In this document: positions 17,577-25,836 of the stretch, one piece after another
Position numbering within the stretch: the first letter of the stretch is position 1
How the letters are laid out: each line of letters opens with the position of its first letter
DNA from: Regnicoccus_A sp014224355
Lineage (GTDB): Bacteria > Cyanobacteriota > Cyanobacteriia > PCC-6307 > Cyanobiaceae
NCBI RefSeq assembly: GCF_050920705.1
Contig: NZ_CP154799.1
Span: forward strand, 248,001 to 312,000
Length of the DNA: 64,000 nucleotides
Reading direction: 5' to 3'
Notes under the pieces: generated by a model
Told to the model about the DNA's origin: nothing
The model's database searches: none
What the model saw: the letters and a program-made list of their open reading frames with translations, nothing else
Position numbers and translations under genes: made by a program

Positions 17577-19274
17577 AGCCTTCAGGCCAACAAAGTGGGG
17601 AAACCTGTCTCACCTCTGAGTGTTCCTCAGGCTGCAGCTGGTTGATTGCTCGGGAGACGCTCCTCGGCCCTTCGGATGGCTTCATTGCCGATCAGCAGCT
17701 GTAGCAAGAAGCCAATAAGGACAAAAAGAAGCTCCAGCAGCTTCTCGAGGTTCATCACGAGTACAGCCAATGCAATGGCAGATCCTTGGGTGACGGCCAG
17801 CTTCTCACGAATCAGGCCCAATCCAAACCGCCGCTTCCCCTGTCCGATTTTGCCTTCGACAGCATTCCGTTGACGCTGATCATCAAGAAACTGCTTCTTC
17901 TCCTCGGCCAGTAACTGTGGATCGCTCTTACGGCGACCGAGGCGCGGACCACTCAAGCGAATGCCATGACGCTGGCAGAAGGCTCGGTTGGCTCGCGTTC
18001 GATAAATCTGATCAGCACAGATCACCTTTGGATAGTGTCCATATCGGCGTCGATAAGCCCTTGCCTGAGCCTTCAGGTCTTCTCCTTCATTGTAGGGACT
18101 ATAACTCAGCCGATCCAGGAAGGTGAACCCATCGCCAGTGATTGAGACAGAGATCTTAGCGCCAAATTCAACATTGCTTCTGGCCTTGCCACGTACAATG
18201 GGCCTGATGTGGGCTTGGTAGAGGCTCACGATTCGATCAGGGATACTTCTGCTGTCTGAGTGATAAAGAATCCTCTGCTGACGCACCAGTTCACTGACCA
18301 CCAGCAGCTTGTGGTACCAATGCAGTCCTGCCGCCAGAAGGGAGCCACCACAAGCGATCAGGGCATCAATACTGGCCAGATTCCGCTCCAGATGGCCCAG
18401 CTGCTGCTGAATGGCCTTGCGGATCTTGGCAATGCGAGGTCGCTTCTTCTTGGCCACGGCGAGAAATTGCTGTCTGGCTTTCTTGCGATGTGTTCGCGGC
18501 TTATCGCCAAAGGATGCTCTGATCTGAGGATGCATCGCATCAATCAGCTTTTCCGTGACCGCCCTGGCCTCATTGAGCAGAGAGAGGTCCGTTGGGTATC
18601 GGATATCGGCTGGGACGCAGGTGGAGTCAATCAAAAGGGTGCCCTGGTTGAAAGATGCTTTGTCAGAGCCAGGCTGCGCGGGCTGATCACTGCTGGGCAT
18701 ACCACTGTCGTTATCATCCTCCTCACCGGCCTCGGATTCTGCGGTGCGAATGACGTTCAGGCCATGACGGACAATCCTTTCGTTGCAGTCGTTAACGACT
18801 GATTCCGGCAACCGCTTGCGAAAATAGACCATCATCGATGGATCAAACGGGGCCGAATACTGGAAGGCCTCCAGACCGATGAAGAATTGCAGATAGGGAT
18901 TTTCCTTGATCTGCTCCACTAGTTCTTCGTCGGTCAGGCCCAGGCGAGCCTTGATGATCAAAGCGCCGAGTGCCATTCGGAATGGCTTGGCGGGCGCTCC
19001 AAAGCCCTTGCAGAACTGCGACGCGTAGTCATCTTCCAGGTCTTCCCAGGGGATGAGTTCTGCGAGCTTGATCCAGCGGTTATCACCGGAGAGTTTACCG
19101 CCAAATGGCAGGAAGAAGTCCTCAAACGAGAGCTGATGACGAGGCTCGCGTCGATACATGTGGAAAACTCTGGGCAGCTTTTCGGCAGTAATGAGCCGAT
19201 TTGCGTACATTCTACCGTCTAAAACTGATCAGATCCACTGCGGTGCAAGCGGTTTGGCCTTTCTCAGGAGGCCC
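17553..19274 (-). mobile_element. IS5-family-like element inserted in IS3 orfB
   Basis: 1722 bp bounded by 24-bp inverted repeats (17553-17576 and 19251-19274; first 16 bases identical) and flanked by a perfect 6-bp duplication CACCTA (17547-17552, 19275-19280). It carries one long transposase gene on the minus strand with no visible damage, so it is the youngest insertion in this nest. Confidence 0.9.
17627..19159 (-). CDS. IS5-family transposase
   Basis: About 510 residues from ATG 19159 (MYRREPRHQLSFEDFFLPFG); an upstream in-frame start at 19210 is possible. The N-terminal DUF772-type region (FRMALGALIIKARLGLTDEE, SMMVYFRKRLPESVV) is typical of IS5/IS1182-like transposases. The DDE nuclease region has the first Asp in GTLLIDSTCVPADIRYPTDL, a second in PKVICADQIYRTRANRAFC, and the Glu in QRNAVEGKIGQGKRRFGLGL. 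A hydrophobic C-terminus (LELLFVLIGFLLQLLI) is common in these proteins. Reading frame is intact. Confidence 0.88.
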   Translation of the reverse strand: MYRREPRHQLSFEDFFLPFGGKLSGDNRWIKLAELIPWEDLEDDYASQFCKGFGAPAKPFRMALGALIIKARLGLTDEELVEQIKENPYLQFFIGLEAFQYSAPFDPSMMVYFRKRLPESVVNDCNERIVRHGLNVIRTAESEAGEEDDNDSGMPSSDQPAQPGSDKASFNQGTLLIDSTCVPADIRYPTDLSLLNEARAVTEKLIDAMHPQIRASFGDKPRTHRKKARQQFLAVAKKKRPRIAKIRKAIQQQLGHLERNLASIDALIACGGSLLAAGLHWYHKLLVVSELVRQQRILYHSDSRSIPDRIVSLYQAHIRPIVRGKARSNVEFGAKISVSITGDGFTFLDRLSYSPYNEGEDLKAQARAYRRRYGHYPKVICADQIYRTRANRAFCQRHGIRLSGPRLGRRKSDPQLLAEEKKQFLDDQRQRNAVEGKIGQGKRRFGLGLIREKLAVTQGSAIALAVLVMNLEKLLELLFVLIGFLLQLLIGNEAIRRAEERLPSNQPAAA

Positions 19275-19280
19275 CACCTA

Positions 19281-19800
19281 CATCCGCACCACAGCGGGAT
19301 GGCGGTACCTGGCCGTGTCGCACCGAGAGGTGCGCTCAGCAGAGTGGATCGACCTCTACAGCCGCCGCGTGGTGGGCTGGAAGCTGGAGCAACGGATGGA
19401 CACCGACCTGGTCATCGAGGCCCTCAATCGGGCGCTCGGCCTCCGCCAGGTGGAGCCGGAGACATTGCTCCGCGACACAGATCAGGGCAGCCAGTACCGG
19501 GCTACCGACTACCGCGATCTGCTGGGGAAGCACGAAACTGTCTGCAGCATGTCCGCCAAGCGCTGCTGCTGGGACAACGCCGTGGTGGAGAGTTTTTTCT
19601 CCACCATGAAATTGGAGCTCGATCTGGATGACAACCGGGAAGTCCTGATCTCGCCCCAGCAGCTACAGCGCGATCTGGCCTTCTGGATCGAGGGGTATTA
19701 CAACCGCGAGCGCCGCCACTCAACGATCGGTTACCACAGCCCGATCGACTACGAGCAGCAGTTCATCTCTGCTCGTACAGTGACCATCGTGAACCCCTGA
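19281..19800 (+). pseudogene. IS3-family OrfB, 3' part (with small in-frame insert)
   Basis: Resumes the OrfB integrase core: WKLEQRMDTDLVIEALNRAL, LLRDTDQGSQYRATDYRDLL (catalytic Asp), SAKRCCWDNAVVESFFSTMK (Glu), YNRERRHSTIGYHSPIDYEQ. Between LAV and WIDLYSRRVVGW there are nine extra residues (SHREVRSAE), encoded by 27 bases at about 19319-19345 that contain a perfect CGCACC-GAGA-GGTGCG hairpin. They keep the frame. Without its 5' half this fragment cannot make transposase. Confidence 0.85.
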
Positions 19801-20011
19801 TCGGTGTCCACGAAACCGGGGGAACCCCAGTTCAGGACCATGTCATCCAAGCCATGTTTCTTGAGCAGATGACGGAAGACCCGGACCATGGGTCCGGCAA
19901 ATCTCGGCGTTCCCACCTCCGCAGGACTCGCGATCACCATCCTGCGGCGCCTCTGCACCGTGTTGAGTGTGACCGGACTGGCCGTGATGCTTGGCTGGTG
20001 GCACGAGGGCC

Positions 20012-20031
20012 AAAAAGGCCCGAAACGGGCC
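20012..20031 (-). terminator. Rho-independent terminator downstream of thiC
   Basis: On the minus strand GGCCCG-TTT-CGGGCC is followed by TTTTT, 12 bases past the thiC stop. A strong stem and U-tract. Confidence 0.88.
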
Positions 20032-20043
20032 TGACAGACAGAT

Positions 20044-21426
20044 TCAGGCCTCCACCGCCTGCCTGACGTCCTGCGCCTTCAGAACCTCCTCGAGACCGGC
20101 CAGATCCTCATCGGTGATCTTGGTCTGCATCGGGCAGTGCTTCGGGCCACACATCGAGCAGAACTCGGCCTGCTTGTAGATGTCGGCGGGAAGGGTCTCG
20201 TCGTGATACTCCTTGGCCCGCTCCGGATCGAGCGAGAGCTCGAACTGCCTGTTCCAGTCGAAGGCGTAGCGGGCGCGGCTCAGTTCGTCGTCGCGGTCGC
20301 GGGCGCCAGGTCGATGGCGGGCGATGTCGGCGGCGTGGGCGGCAATCTTGTAGGCGATCAGGCCCTCGCGCACATCCTCGGCATTGGGCAGCCCAAGGTG
20401 TTCCTTCGGGGTCACGTAGCAGAGCATGGCCGTGCCGTGCCAGCCGGCCAGGGCAGCACCGATGGCGCTGGTGATGTGGTCGTAGCCGGGGGCGATGTCG
20501 GTCACCAGAGGACCGAGCACATAGAAGGGGGCCTCGCTGCACTCCTCCATCTGCTTCTTGACGTTGAACTCGATCTGGTCCATCGGCACATGGCCCGGAC
20601 CCTCCACCATCACCTGGATGTCGTGCTCCCAGGCGCGGCGGGTGAGCTGCCCCAGCGTCTTGAGTTCGGCCAGCTGGGCGGCATCGGAGGCGTCGTGCTG
20701 GCAGCCCGGCCGCAGCGAATCACCCAGGGAGAAGCTGCAGTCGTAGCGCTTGAAGATCTCAATGATGTCGTCGAATCGCGTGAACAGCGGGTTCTGCTTG
20801 TGGTGATAGAGCATCCACTGGGCCAGGATTCCGCCGCCCCGGCTGACGATCCCGGTGAGGCGGCCCTTCACCAGGGGCAGGTGCTCAATCAGCAGGCCGG
20901 CGTGGATGGTCTGGTAATCAACGCCCTGCTGGCAGTGCTTCTCGATGATGTGCAGGAAGTCGTCTTCGTGGAGCTTCTCGATCGAGCCGTGCACACTCTC
21001 CAGGGCCTGATACACGGGCACCGTGCCGATCGGCACGGTTGAGGCGTTGATGATCGCCGTGCGCACCTCATCGAGGTTGACGCCTCCGGTGGAGAGATCC
21101 ATCACCGTGTCGGCGCCGTATTTCACCGCCAGGCGGAGCTTGGCCACTTCCTCATCGAGGTCGGAGGCATTCGGGGAGGCGCCGATGTTGGCGTTCACCT
21201 TGCAGCGGCTGGCGATGCCGATCGCCATCGGCTCCAGGTTGGTGTGGTTGATGTTGGCAGGGATGATCATCCGGCCCCGGGCCACCTCCTCCATCACCAG
21301 CGATTCGGGCAGATTCTCCCGCTTGGCCACAAAGGCCATCTCCTCGGTGATCACACCCTGGCGGGCGTAGTGCATCTGCGACACGTTGGCGTCGCCGCGA
21401 CGCTTCTCAATCCAGGCGCTGCGCAT
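20044..21426 (-). CDS. thiC: Phosphomethylpyrimidine synthase (HMP-P synthase)
   Basis: Radical-SAM enzyme that converts aminoimidazole ribotide to the pyrimidine of thiamine. 460 residues from ATG 21426 (MRSAWIEKRRGDANVSQMHY), the start used by cyanobacterial homologues. The frame stays open to 21537, but that stretch lies between the riboswitch and the gene and has no family similarity. The C-terminal cluster motif CSMCGPKHCPM binds the [4Fe-4S] centre. IVSRGGGILAQWM, VEGPGHVPMDQIEFN and GPLVTDIAPGYDHITSAIG are characteristic. A TPP riboswitch precedes it and a terminator follows, so it forms its own regulated unit. Confidence 0.97.
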   Translation of the reverse strand: MRSAWIEKRRGDANVSQMHYARQGVITEEMAFVAKRENLPESLVMEEVARGRMIIPANINHTNLEPMAIGIASRCKVNANIGASPNASDLDEEVAKLRLAVKYGADTVMDLSTGGVNLDEVRTAIINASTVPIGTVPVYQALESVHGSIEKLHEDDFLHIIEKHCQQGVDYQTIHAGLLIEHLPLVKGRLTGIVSRGGGILAQWMLYHHKQNPLFTRFDDIIEIFKRYDCSFSLGDSLRPGCQHDASDAAQLAELKTLGQLTRRAWEHDIQVMVEGPGHVPMDQIEFNVKKQMEECSEAPFYVLGPLVTDIAPGYDHITSAIGAALAGWHGTAMLCYVTPKEHLGLPNAEDVREGLIAYKIAAHAADIARHRPGARDRDDELSRARYAFDWNRQFELSLDPERAKEYHDETLPADIYKQAEFCSMCGPKHCPMQTKITDEDLAGLEEVLKAQDVRQAVEA

Positions 21427-21537
21427 GATCGACTCGAGAAAGTGGGCGTTCGGACCGGGGGCCGCTGGGAGGGGAGGGCACAGCTCCGGATCCGGGCGCC
21501 ACCGGGACCGATCGGACCGCGGTTGCATTCGGGACAC

Positions 21538-21650
21538 TTCCCTGCGCCGGCATGACCCGGATCAGGTTCGGAGGGTGTGATCTCAGCCGGGGCCAGAGGT
21601 GCGCTGCCCATGGGGAAGCGTGCTCGGGCCAGGCACCCCTAGCGAGGATC
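21538..21650 (-). promoter_or_regulatory. TPP riboswitch (thi box) controlling thiC
   Basis: Read on the minus strand: GGGGTGCCTGG..., then the conserved GGCTGAGATCACACCC, GAACCTGATCCGGGTCATGC and CGGCGCAGGGAAG. These are the hallmark TPP-aptamer strands (CUGAGA and ACCUGAUC..GGGUAAUGC-like). About 110 bases separate its 3' end from the thiC ATG, room for an expression platform. Binding of thiamine diphosphate is expected to turn thiC off. Confidence 0.95.
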
Positions 21651-21682
21651 AGAACCTAGCAAGACTGAACAAGATCGCCGTT

Positions 21683-22315
21683 TCAGCCCTGAAGGCCATT
21701 CAGGGCCGCAGCCACCACCCGATGGTCGGCGTCCTGCTGCAGACCGATCAGCGCCTGACGTGCCGCCTCGGCGCTCTCCTCCAGACCAGGGCTGGCGGCC
21801 GCATCCCTGACGACGCGGCCCAGGATCTCAGCCCCGCCCACGCGCACGCTGCCATCGGCATCGGAAATGGCCATCCGGGCCAGCTCGAGCAGCAGCCTGG
21901 GATCGATCCCCGGCTGCTCCGCCAGGGCCGAGAGGATGCTGCAGCGCACCAACCACTGGTCGTCAGCGGCGAACGACTGCCGCAGCAGCGGCCAGGCCCG
22001 CTCCACTCCATAGCTGGCCAGGGCGTTGGCCGCCTCGGCGCGCACGTTGGCATCCTCATCGCCCCTGAGGGCCGCCTTCAGCGCCTCCCAGCCGGCCTCG
22101 TTGCGCTTCAGCCCAAGGCCCGCACAGCTGATCGAGCGGACGATGAACGGCTCCTGTTCCAGGCCCAGCAGCAGCAGCGGCACGGCCTGCTCCGCCTCCA
22201 GCCGCCGCAACTCCACCAGGGCCGGCAGGGCGCGGGATGGATCACCGGAGACGATGGCCTGGCGAATCTTCTCGGGGTTCAGGCCAGCCGGGCTGGCGGA
22301 GTCTGAATCAGCCAT
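21683..22315 (-). CDS. HEAT-repeat protein
   Basis: 210 residues built of about five alpha-helical HEAT repeats, for example SRALPALVELRRLEAEQAVP, ANVRAEAANALASYGVERAW, DDQWLVRCSILSALAEQPGI and GSVRVGGAEILGRVVRDAAA. HEAT proteins of this size in cyanobacteria include phycobilin lyase subunits and NblB-like proteins, but no bilin-specific motif is evident and small scaffold functions are equally possible. It lies just upstream of the thiC leader in the same direction and downstream of the DUF3188-like gene, 27 bp away. Confidence 0.8.
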   Translation of the reverse strand: MADSDSASPAGLNPEKIRQAIVSGDPSRALPALVELRRLEAEQAVPLLLLGLEQEPFIVRSISCAGLGLKRNEAGWEALKAALRGDEDANVRAEAANALASYGVERAWPLLRQSFAADDQWLVRCSILSALAEQPGIDPRLLLELARMAISDADGSVRVGGAEILGRVVRDAAASPGLEESAEAARQALIGLQQDADHRVVAAALNGLQG

Positions 22316-22341
22316 GGCCTGGGCTCAGGGTTGGGGTGACT

Positions 22342-22602
22342 TCACCCTCCCACGCCGTTCGCGCGACCGCTGCCAGGGAGCTGAGGCGGCGGGCTCTGCT
22401 GCAGAACCTCCAGCAGAGCCCGCCGCCGCTGGGCACGACGCATGCCACTGCTCACCAGCAGACCACTGCCGATCAGCAGGGCCGGTACCGCCTCGAGCCG
22501 CTGGTTGCCGCGGCGGGAGGCCATGCTCAGCAGCCCCAGCAGGATCAGCAGCGGGGCCGAGAGGGCCAGCATGATCCTCAGAAAGGAACGGGTCGGGCTC
22601 AA
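22342..22602 (-). CDS. Small membrane protein, DUF3188-like
   Basis: 86 residues with two adjacent hydrophobic helices (FLRIMLALSAPLLILLGLLS and LEAVPALLIGSGLLVSSGM) and a basic tail RRAQRRRALLEVLQQ. This matches the small cyanobacterial family I know as DUF3188; function unknown. Its start overlaps the stop of the M20 hydrolase gene by four bases (22599-22602), so it is translated from the same message. Confidence 0.7.
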   Translation of the reverse strand: MSPTRSFLRIMLALSAPLLILLGLLSMASRRGNQRLEAVPALLIGSGLLVSSGMRRAQRRRALLEVLQQSPPPQLPGSGRANGVGG

Positions 22603-23822
22603 CCCTGGCGCTCCATCCAGAGCAGCAGGCTGAGGGTGAGCACCTGCACGCCCACGGCCAGGGCACCCTCATCGGGGTTGAAGGCGCCGTTGTGCAAAGC
22701 GGCGCAACCCTGGGGGCCCGCCACCCCCAGCCGGAACATCGAGCCCGGGGCGCTGCTGAGCAACTGGGCGAAATCCTCGGCACCCAGCGAAGGCTGGTCC
22801 AACCGCAGGACCTGCTGGCGTCCCAGCAGAGCCTGGCCGGCTTCCTCCACGATGTCGGTGAGGCCGGGATCGTTGTGCACAGGCGGTGAAATGCAGCGAT
22901 AGCGCACCCGAGCCTCACCGCCGTACCCCTGGCAGATGGCGTGGACGGTGTCCTCGATCCAGCGGGGCAGCTCAGCATGCACTGTGGTGTCCAGGCAGCG
23001 CACGGTGCCCAGCAGACGCACGTGGTCGGCGATCACGTTGAACGCCTTGCCTCCCTCGATCTTCCCGAAGCTCACCACCACCGGATGAAGGGCATCGAGA
23101 CGGCGGCTGATCGCCTCCTGCAGCCCGCTCACGACCCGGGCCGCAATCCAGATCGCATCCGTGGACTGGTGGGGCCGGGCCCCGTGCCCTCCTTCTCCCA
23201 GTACCTCCACCTCCAGCTCTCCAGCGGCGGCGGTGAGGCTGCCGCTGCGCACCCCGATCGTGCCCACCTCAAGGCTTGGAAACACATGCAAGCCGAACAG
23301 GGCCTGCACGCCGTCCATCGCACCATCAGCAACCATCCACGCCGCCCCCTGGGCCGTTTCCTCAGCCGGTTGGAACAGCAGCCTCACCCGTGCGCTCAGG
23401 TGCTCGGCCAGGGGACCGAGCAACCGGGCCACACCAAGCCCCACAGCGGTGTGCAGGTCGTGGCCGCAGGCATGCATCAGCCCCTGCTGGCTGGAGGCGA
23501 AGGCCAGGCCGGTGCGTTCCTCCACAGGCAGGGCGTCCATGTCGACTCGCACGGCCACCAGGGGCGCCCCCTCAGGCCCCAGCTCCCCCACCACGCCGGT
23601 GCGGCCGACCCCTTCGCGCACCTGCCAGCCAAGCAGGCGCAGTTCACCCGCCACCAGGGCCGCCGTCTGGTGCTCAGCCCCGCTCAGCTCGGGGTGGGCG
23701 TGGACATGGCGGCGCAGCCCGATCAGCTCGGGGGTGGCCTGCTCCAGAGCCCGGGCCAGATCCAGGCGCCGCCAGATGTCCGCGGCGGTGCCGCTGGAAC
23801 GGGGTGGGGCGGCAGAACTCAT
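22599..23822 (-). CDS. M20-family amidohydrolase (N-acyl-amino-acid / hippurate hydrolase type)
   Basis: A 407-residue cytosolic metallohydrolase. The metal-binding signature MHACGHDLHTAVGLGVARLL is complete, and LFQPAEETAQGAAWMVADGA carries the catalytic Glu pair. A dimerisation domain lies between about 190 and 300 (GGHGARPHQSTDAIWIA), and QPSLGAEDFAQLL supplies the last metal ligand. The family removes acyl groups from amino acids or opens related amides; the natural substrate here is unknown. It overlaps the TPR gene upstream (23819-23822) and the DUF3188-like gene downstream, in a tight ruvB-TPR-M20-DUF3188-HEAT chain. Confidence 0.92.
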   Translation of the reverse strand: MSSAAPPRSSGTAADIWRRLDLARALEQATPELIGLRRHVHAHPELSGAEHQTAALVAGELRLLGWQVREGVGRTGVVGELGPEGAPLVAVRVDMDALPVEERTGLAFASSQQGLMHACGHDLHTAVGLGVARLLGPLAEHLSARVRLLFQPAEETAQGAAWMVADGAMDGVQALFGLHVFPSLEVGTIGVRSGSLTAAAGELEVEVLGEGGHGARPHQSTDAIWIAARVVSGLQEAISRRLDALHPVVVSFGKIEGGKAFNVIADHVRLLGTVRCLDTTVHAELPRWIEDTVHAICQGYGGEARVRYRCISPPVHNDPGLTDIVEEAGQALLGRQQVLRLDQPSLGAEDFAQLLSSAPGSMFRLGVAGPQGCAALHNGAFNPDEGALAVGVQVLTLSLLLWMERQG

Positions 23823-24697
23823 CGCTGGACCAACTGAAGAAAATCATCGAGAGCCTGGACCGGCCCCGGTGGCCAGCGTCGGATCTCCAGCAGCCATTCT
23901 GGCTGGCGGTAGCGGGGATCCAGGCCCGAGGCCGCCGCCCAGTTGCTTTCCGCTTCCCCCGCGGCACCCCGTTGCCAGAGCAGGGCCGTCAGGGCCGCGC
24001 GGGCATCAGCGAAGAGAGGATAGCGCCGCACCAGTTTGCGCAGTTCCCGCTCGGCCTCGACCTGCTCCCCCAGCTGAAAGGCGGCCAGGGCCGCACTGGA
24101 GCGGGCCATGGCAAAGCCCGGACGTGCCGCCGCGGCCGCCTCGAAGGAGTGCCTGGCCTGATCCCAATGGCCGAGTGACCCCTGGACATTGCCCAGGTTG
24201 TAGAGGGCGGAGGCTTCCAGAGGGTCGCGCTCCAGAATCCAGTGGTAATCGGCGGCGGCCCGGTCCCACTGTCCCAGGGCTTCTTCGGCGGTGCCGCGGT
24301 TGAGGTGGGGATCAGGGTTGAGCGGGTCAAGCGCCATCGCCCTCTCCTGATCAGCGATCGCGGCCGCTGTCCGACCCAGGGCCAGCTGCACGTTGCCGTG
24401 GTTGCTCCAGGCGGCGGCATCGTTGGGAGCCTGCTCCAGCACCTGATCCCAGAGGGGCAGGGCATCACCGAAGCGGCCCTCGCGACTGGCCGCGAGGGCC
24501 TGCTCGAACAACTGCGGCAACGGTTGAGATGGCTGGCGTGTTGACAGCGGAGCCGCAGCGGCGGTTCTTGCCCAAAGCGGCCCCGGAGCCGGCAGCACCA
24601 TCAGGGTCAGCGCGATGGTGAGGGCCGGCAGAAGCGCGCCCAAGGCCACGAAGCCCGTCGCACACCAAGCCTGAAACAGGTGAAGCCAACGGGGCAT
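23819..24697 (-). CDS. TPR-repeat protein with N-terminal membrane anchor
   Basis: 292 residues. A hydrophobic segment at about 15-40 (GALLPALTIALTLMVLPAPG) is either an uncleaved anchor or a signal peptide. Then come four or five tetratricopeptide repeats (NDAAAWSNHGNVQLALGRTA, NPDPHLNRGTAEEALGQWDR, EASALYNLGNVQGSLGHWDQ). TPRs mediate protein contacts; partners are unknown. Start overlaps the ruvB stop (TGATG), so translation is coupled. Confidence 0.85.
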   Translation of the reverse strand: MPRWLHLFQAWCATGFVALGALLPALTIALTLMVLPAPGPLWARTAAAAPLSTRQPSQPLPQLFEQALAASREGRFGDALPLWDQVLEQAPNDAAAWSNHGNVQLALGRTAAAIADQERAMALDPLNPDPHLNRGTAEEALGQWDRAAADYHWILERDPLEASALYNLGNVQGSLGHWDQARHSFEAAAAARPGFAMARSSAALAAFQLGEQVEAERELRKLVRRYPLFADARAALTALLWQRGAAGEAESNWAAASGLDPRYRQPEWLLEIRRWPPGPVQALDDFLQLVQR

Positions 24698-25776
24698 CAG
24701 GCGGCCTCCGGCCAGTCCAGATGGCGCCGTGCCGCGTCCGTGGCCACCCGGCCCCGGGGGGTGCGTTGCAGAAATCCAAGCTGCAGCAGAAATGGCTCCA
24801 CCACTGTTTCCAGGGTGATCGGGTCTTCACCGAGGCCGGCAGCCAGGGTGTCGAGGCCCACGGGTCCGCCGCCGTAACCGCCGAGCAACAGCTCGAGCAA
24901 GCGACGATCACTGGCGTCGAGACCGCGGCCATCCACCCGATGCAGGCTGAGGGCCTCGGCCACCAGGGCGGGGCCGATACGCGCCTGACCCCGGACGCTG
25001 GCCACATCGCGCACCCGACGCAACAGCCGATTGGCGATGCGGGGGGTGCCGCGACAACGGCGGGCGACCTCCACTGCCGCCTCCGCCTCCAGCACCAGAC
25101 CGATCAGCCCGGCGGCGCGTTCGACGATCGCCTGCAGGTCGTCAACGGTGTAGAACTCCAGCCGCTGGATCAACCCGAAGCGGTCGCGAAGGGGTGAACT
25201 GAGGGCTCCGGCCCTTGTGGTGGCCCCCACAAGGGTGAAGGGAGCCAGCGGCACCGCCCGGGTGCGGGCCGTAGTGCCCTTGCCCACGGTGAGGTCGAGC
25301 CGGAAGTCTTCCATCGCTGGATAGAGCAGCTCCTCCGCCACGCGGTTGAGCCGGTGGATCTCATCGATGAACAGCAGCTCGTTGGGGCGCAGGTTCACCA
25401 GCAGGCCGACGATGTCGCGCGGGCGCTCCAGGGCGGGGGCACTGGTGATGCGGCAGCGCACCCCCAGTTCCTCCGCCAGCACCAGGGCCATGGTGGTCTT
25501 GCCCAGCCCCGGGGGCCCGTAGAGCAGCACATGGTCCAGGGCCTCGGCCCGCTGACGGGTGGCCTCCACGGCGATGCCAAGCACCTGCTTCAGCTCGCTC
25601 TGACCGATGTAATCGCTCAACCGCCTGGGCCTCAGGCCGTCTTCCCGGTTGGGGAGAGGCGCTTCCTCCTCGGTCTCGAGCACATCCCGGCTGCGGCCGG
25701 CGGTTTGCTGGCGGGGATCCAGCAGCCTCGGCGGCGGCTGAGCCCCTGATCCGGCTGCGGAGGAGACGATCGCCAT
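24697..25776 (-). CDS. ruvB: Holliday junction branch-migration ATPase RuvB
   Basis: 359 residues. AAA+ motor of the RuvAB complex in recombinational repair. Walker A GPPGLGKTTMAL, Walker B FIDEIHRL, sensor 1 LVGATTRAGALSSPLRDRFG with the arginine finger region, and a C-terminal winged helix (DTLAAGLGEDPITLETVVEP, RGRVATDAARRHL). The N-terminal 45 residues are an extra low-complexity tail, common in cyanobacteria. Divergent from smpB (60 bp apart). Confidence 0.97.
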   Translation of the reverse strand: MAIVSSAAGSGAQPPPRLLDPRQQTAGRSRDVLETEEEAPLPNREDGLRPRRLSDYIGQSELKQVLGIAVEATRQRAEALDHVLLYGPPGLGKTTMALVLAEELGVRCRITSAPALERPRDIVGLLVNLRPNELLFIDEIHRLNRVAEELLYPAMEDFRLDLTVGKGTTARTRAVPLAPFTLVGATTRAGALSSPLRDRFGLIQRLEFYTVDDLQAIVERAAGLIGLVLEAEAAVEVARRCRGTPRIANRLLRRVRDVASVRGQARIGPALVAEALSLHRVDGRGLDASDRRLLELLLGGYGGGPVGLDTLAAGLGEDPITLETVVEPFLLQLGFLQRTPRGRVATDAARRHLDWPEAA

Positions 25777-25836
25777 GGGCCAGAGAGTAGGCAGGCCAGG
25801 CCGTGGATAGGGTCAACTCAGCTGAGGGGGAGGTCG

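Larger units (their letters stand above)
16757..19829 (+). mobile_element. IS3-family element split by an IS5-like element
   Basis: Bounded by 25-bp inverted repeats, 22 matching and perfect over TGGGGTTCCCCCGGTTT: left 16757-16781, right 19805-19829. It contains orfA (16823-17152) and an orfB interrupted at codon ACC-TAC by the IS5-like insertion. No convincing target duplication is visible at its outer ends (left flank ...GACTA, right flank GTTCA...), so its flanks may have been rearranged. Confidence 0.88.

Noticed and set aside
19749..19958. Minus-strand frame reading TPRFAGPMVRVFRHLLKKHG just beyond the IS3 right end
   Set aside because: Looks protein-like and could be the 5' end of a gene cut by the IS3, but runs only about 43 codons before the IS repeat and has no recognised family; not called.
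19889..20035. Small plus-strand frame (MGPANLGVPTSAGLAITILR...) with one hydrophobic stretch
   Set aside because: It overlaps the thiC terminator stem at its end and competes with a minus-strand frame; no RBS and no family.
20137..21042. Long plus-strand frame opposite thiC
   Set aside because: Shadow of the high-G+C thiC gene; His/Gly/Gln-rich translation without family features. Same applies to long frames opposite glmS, tkt, pcrA and glcF.
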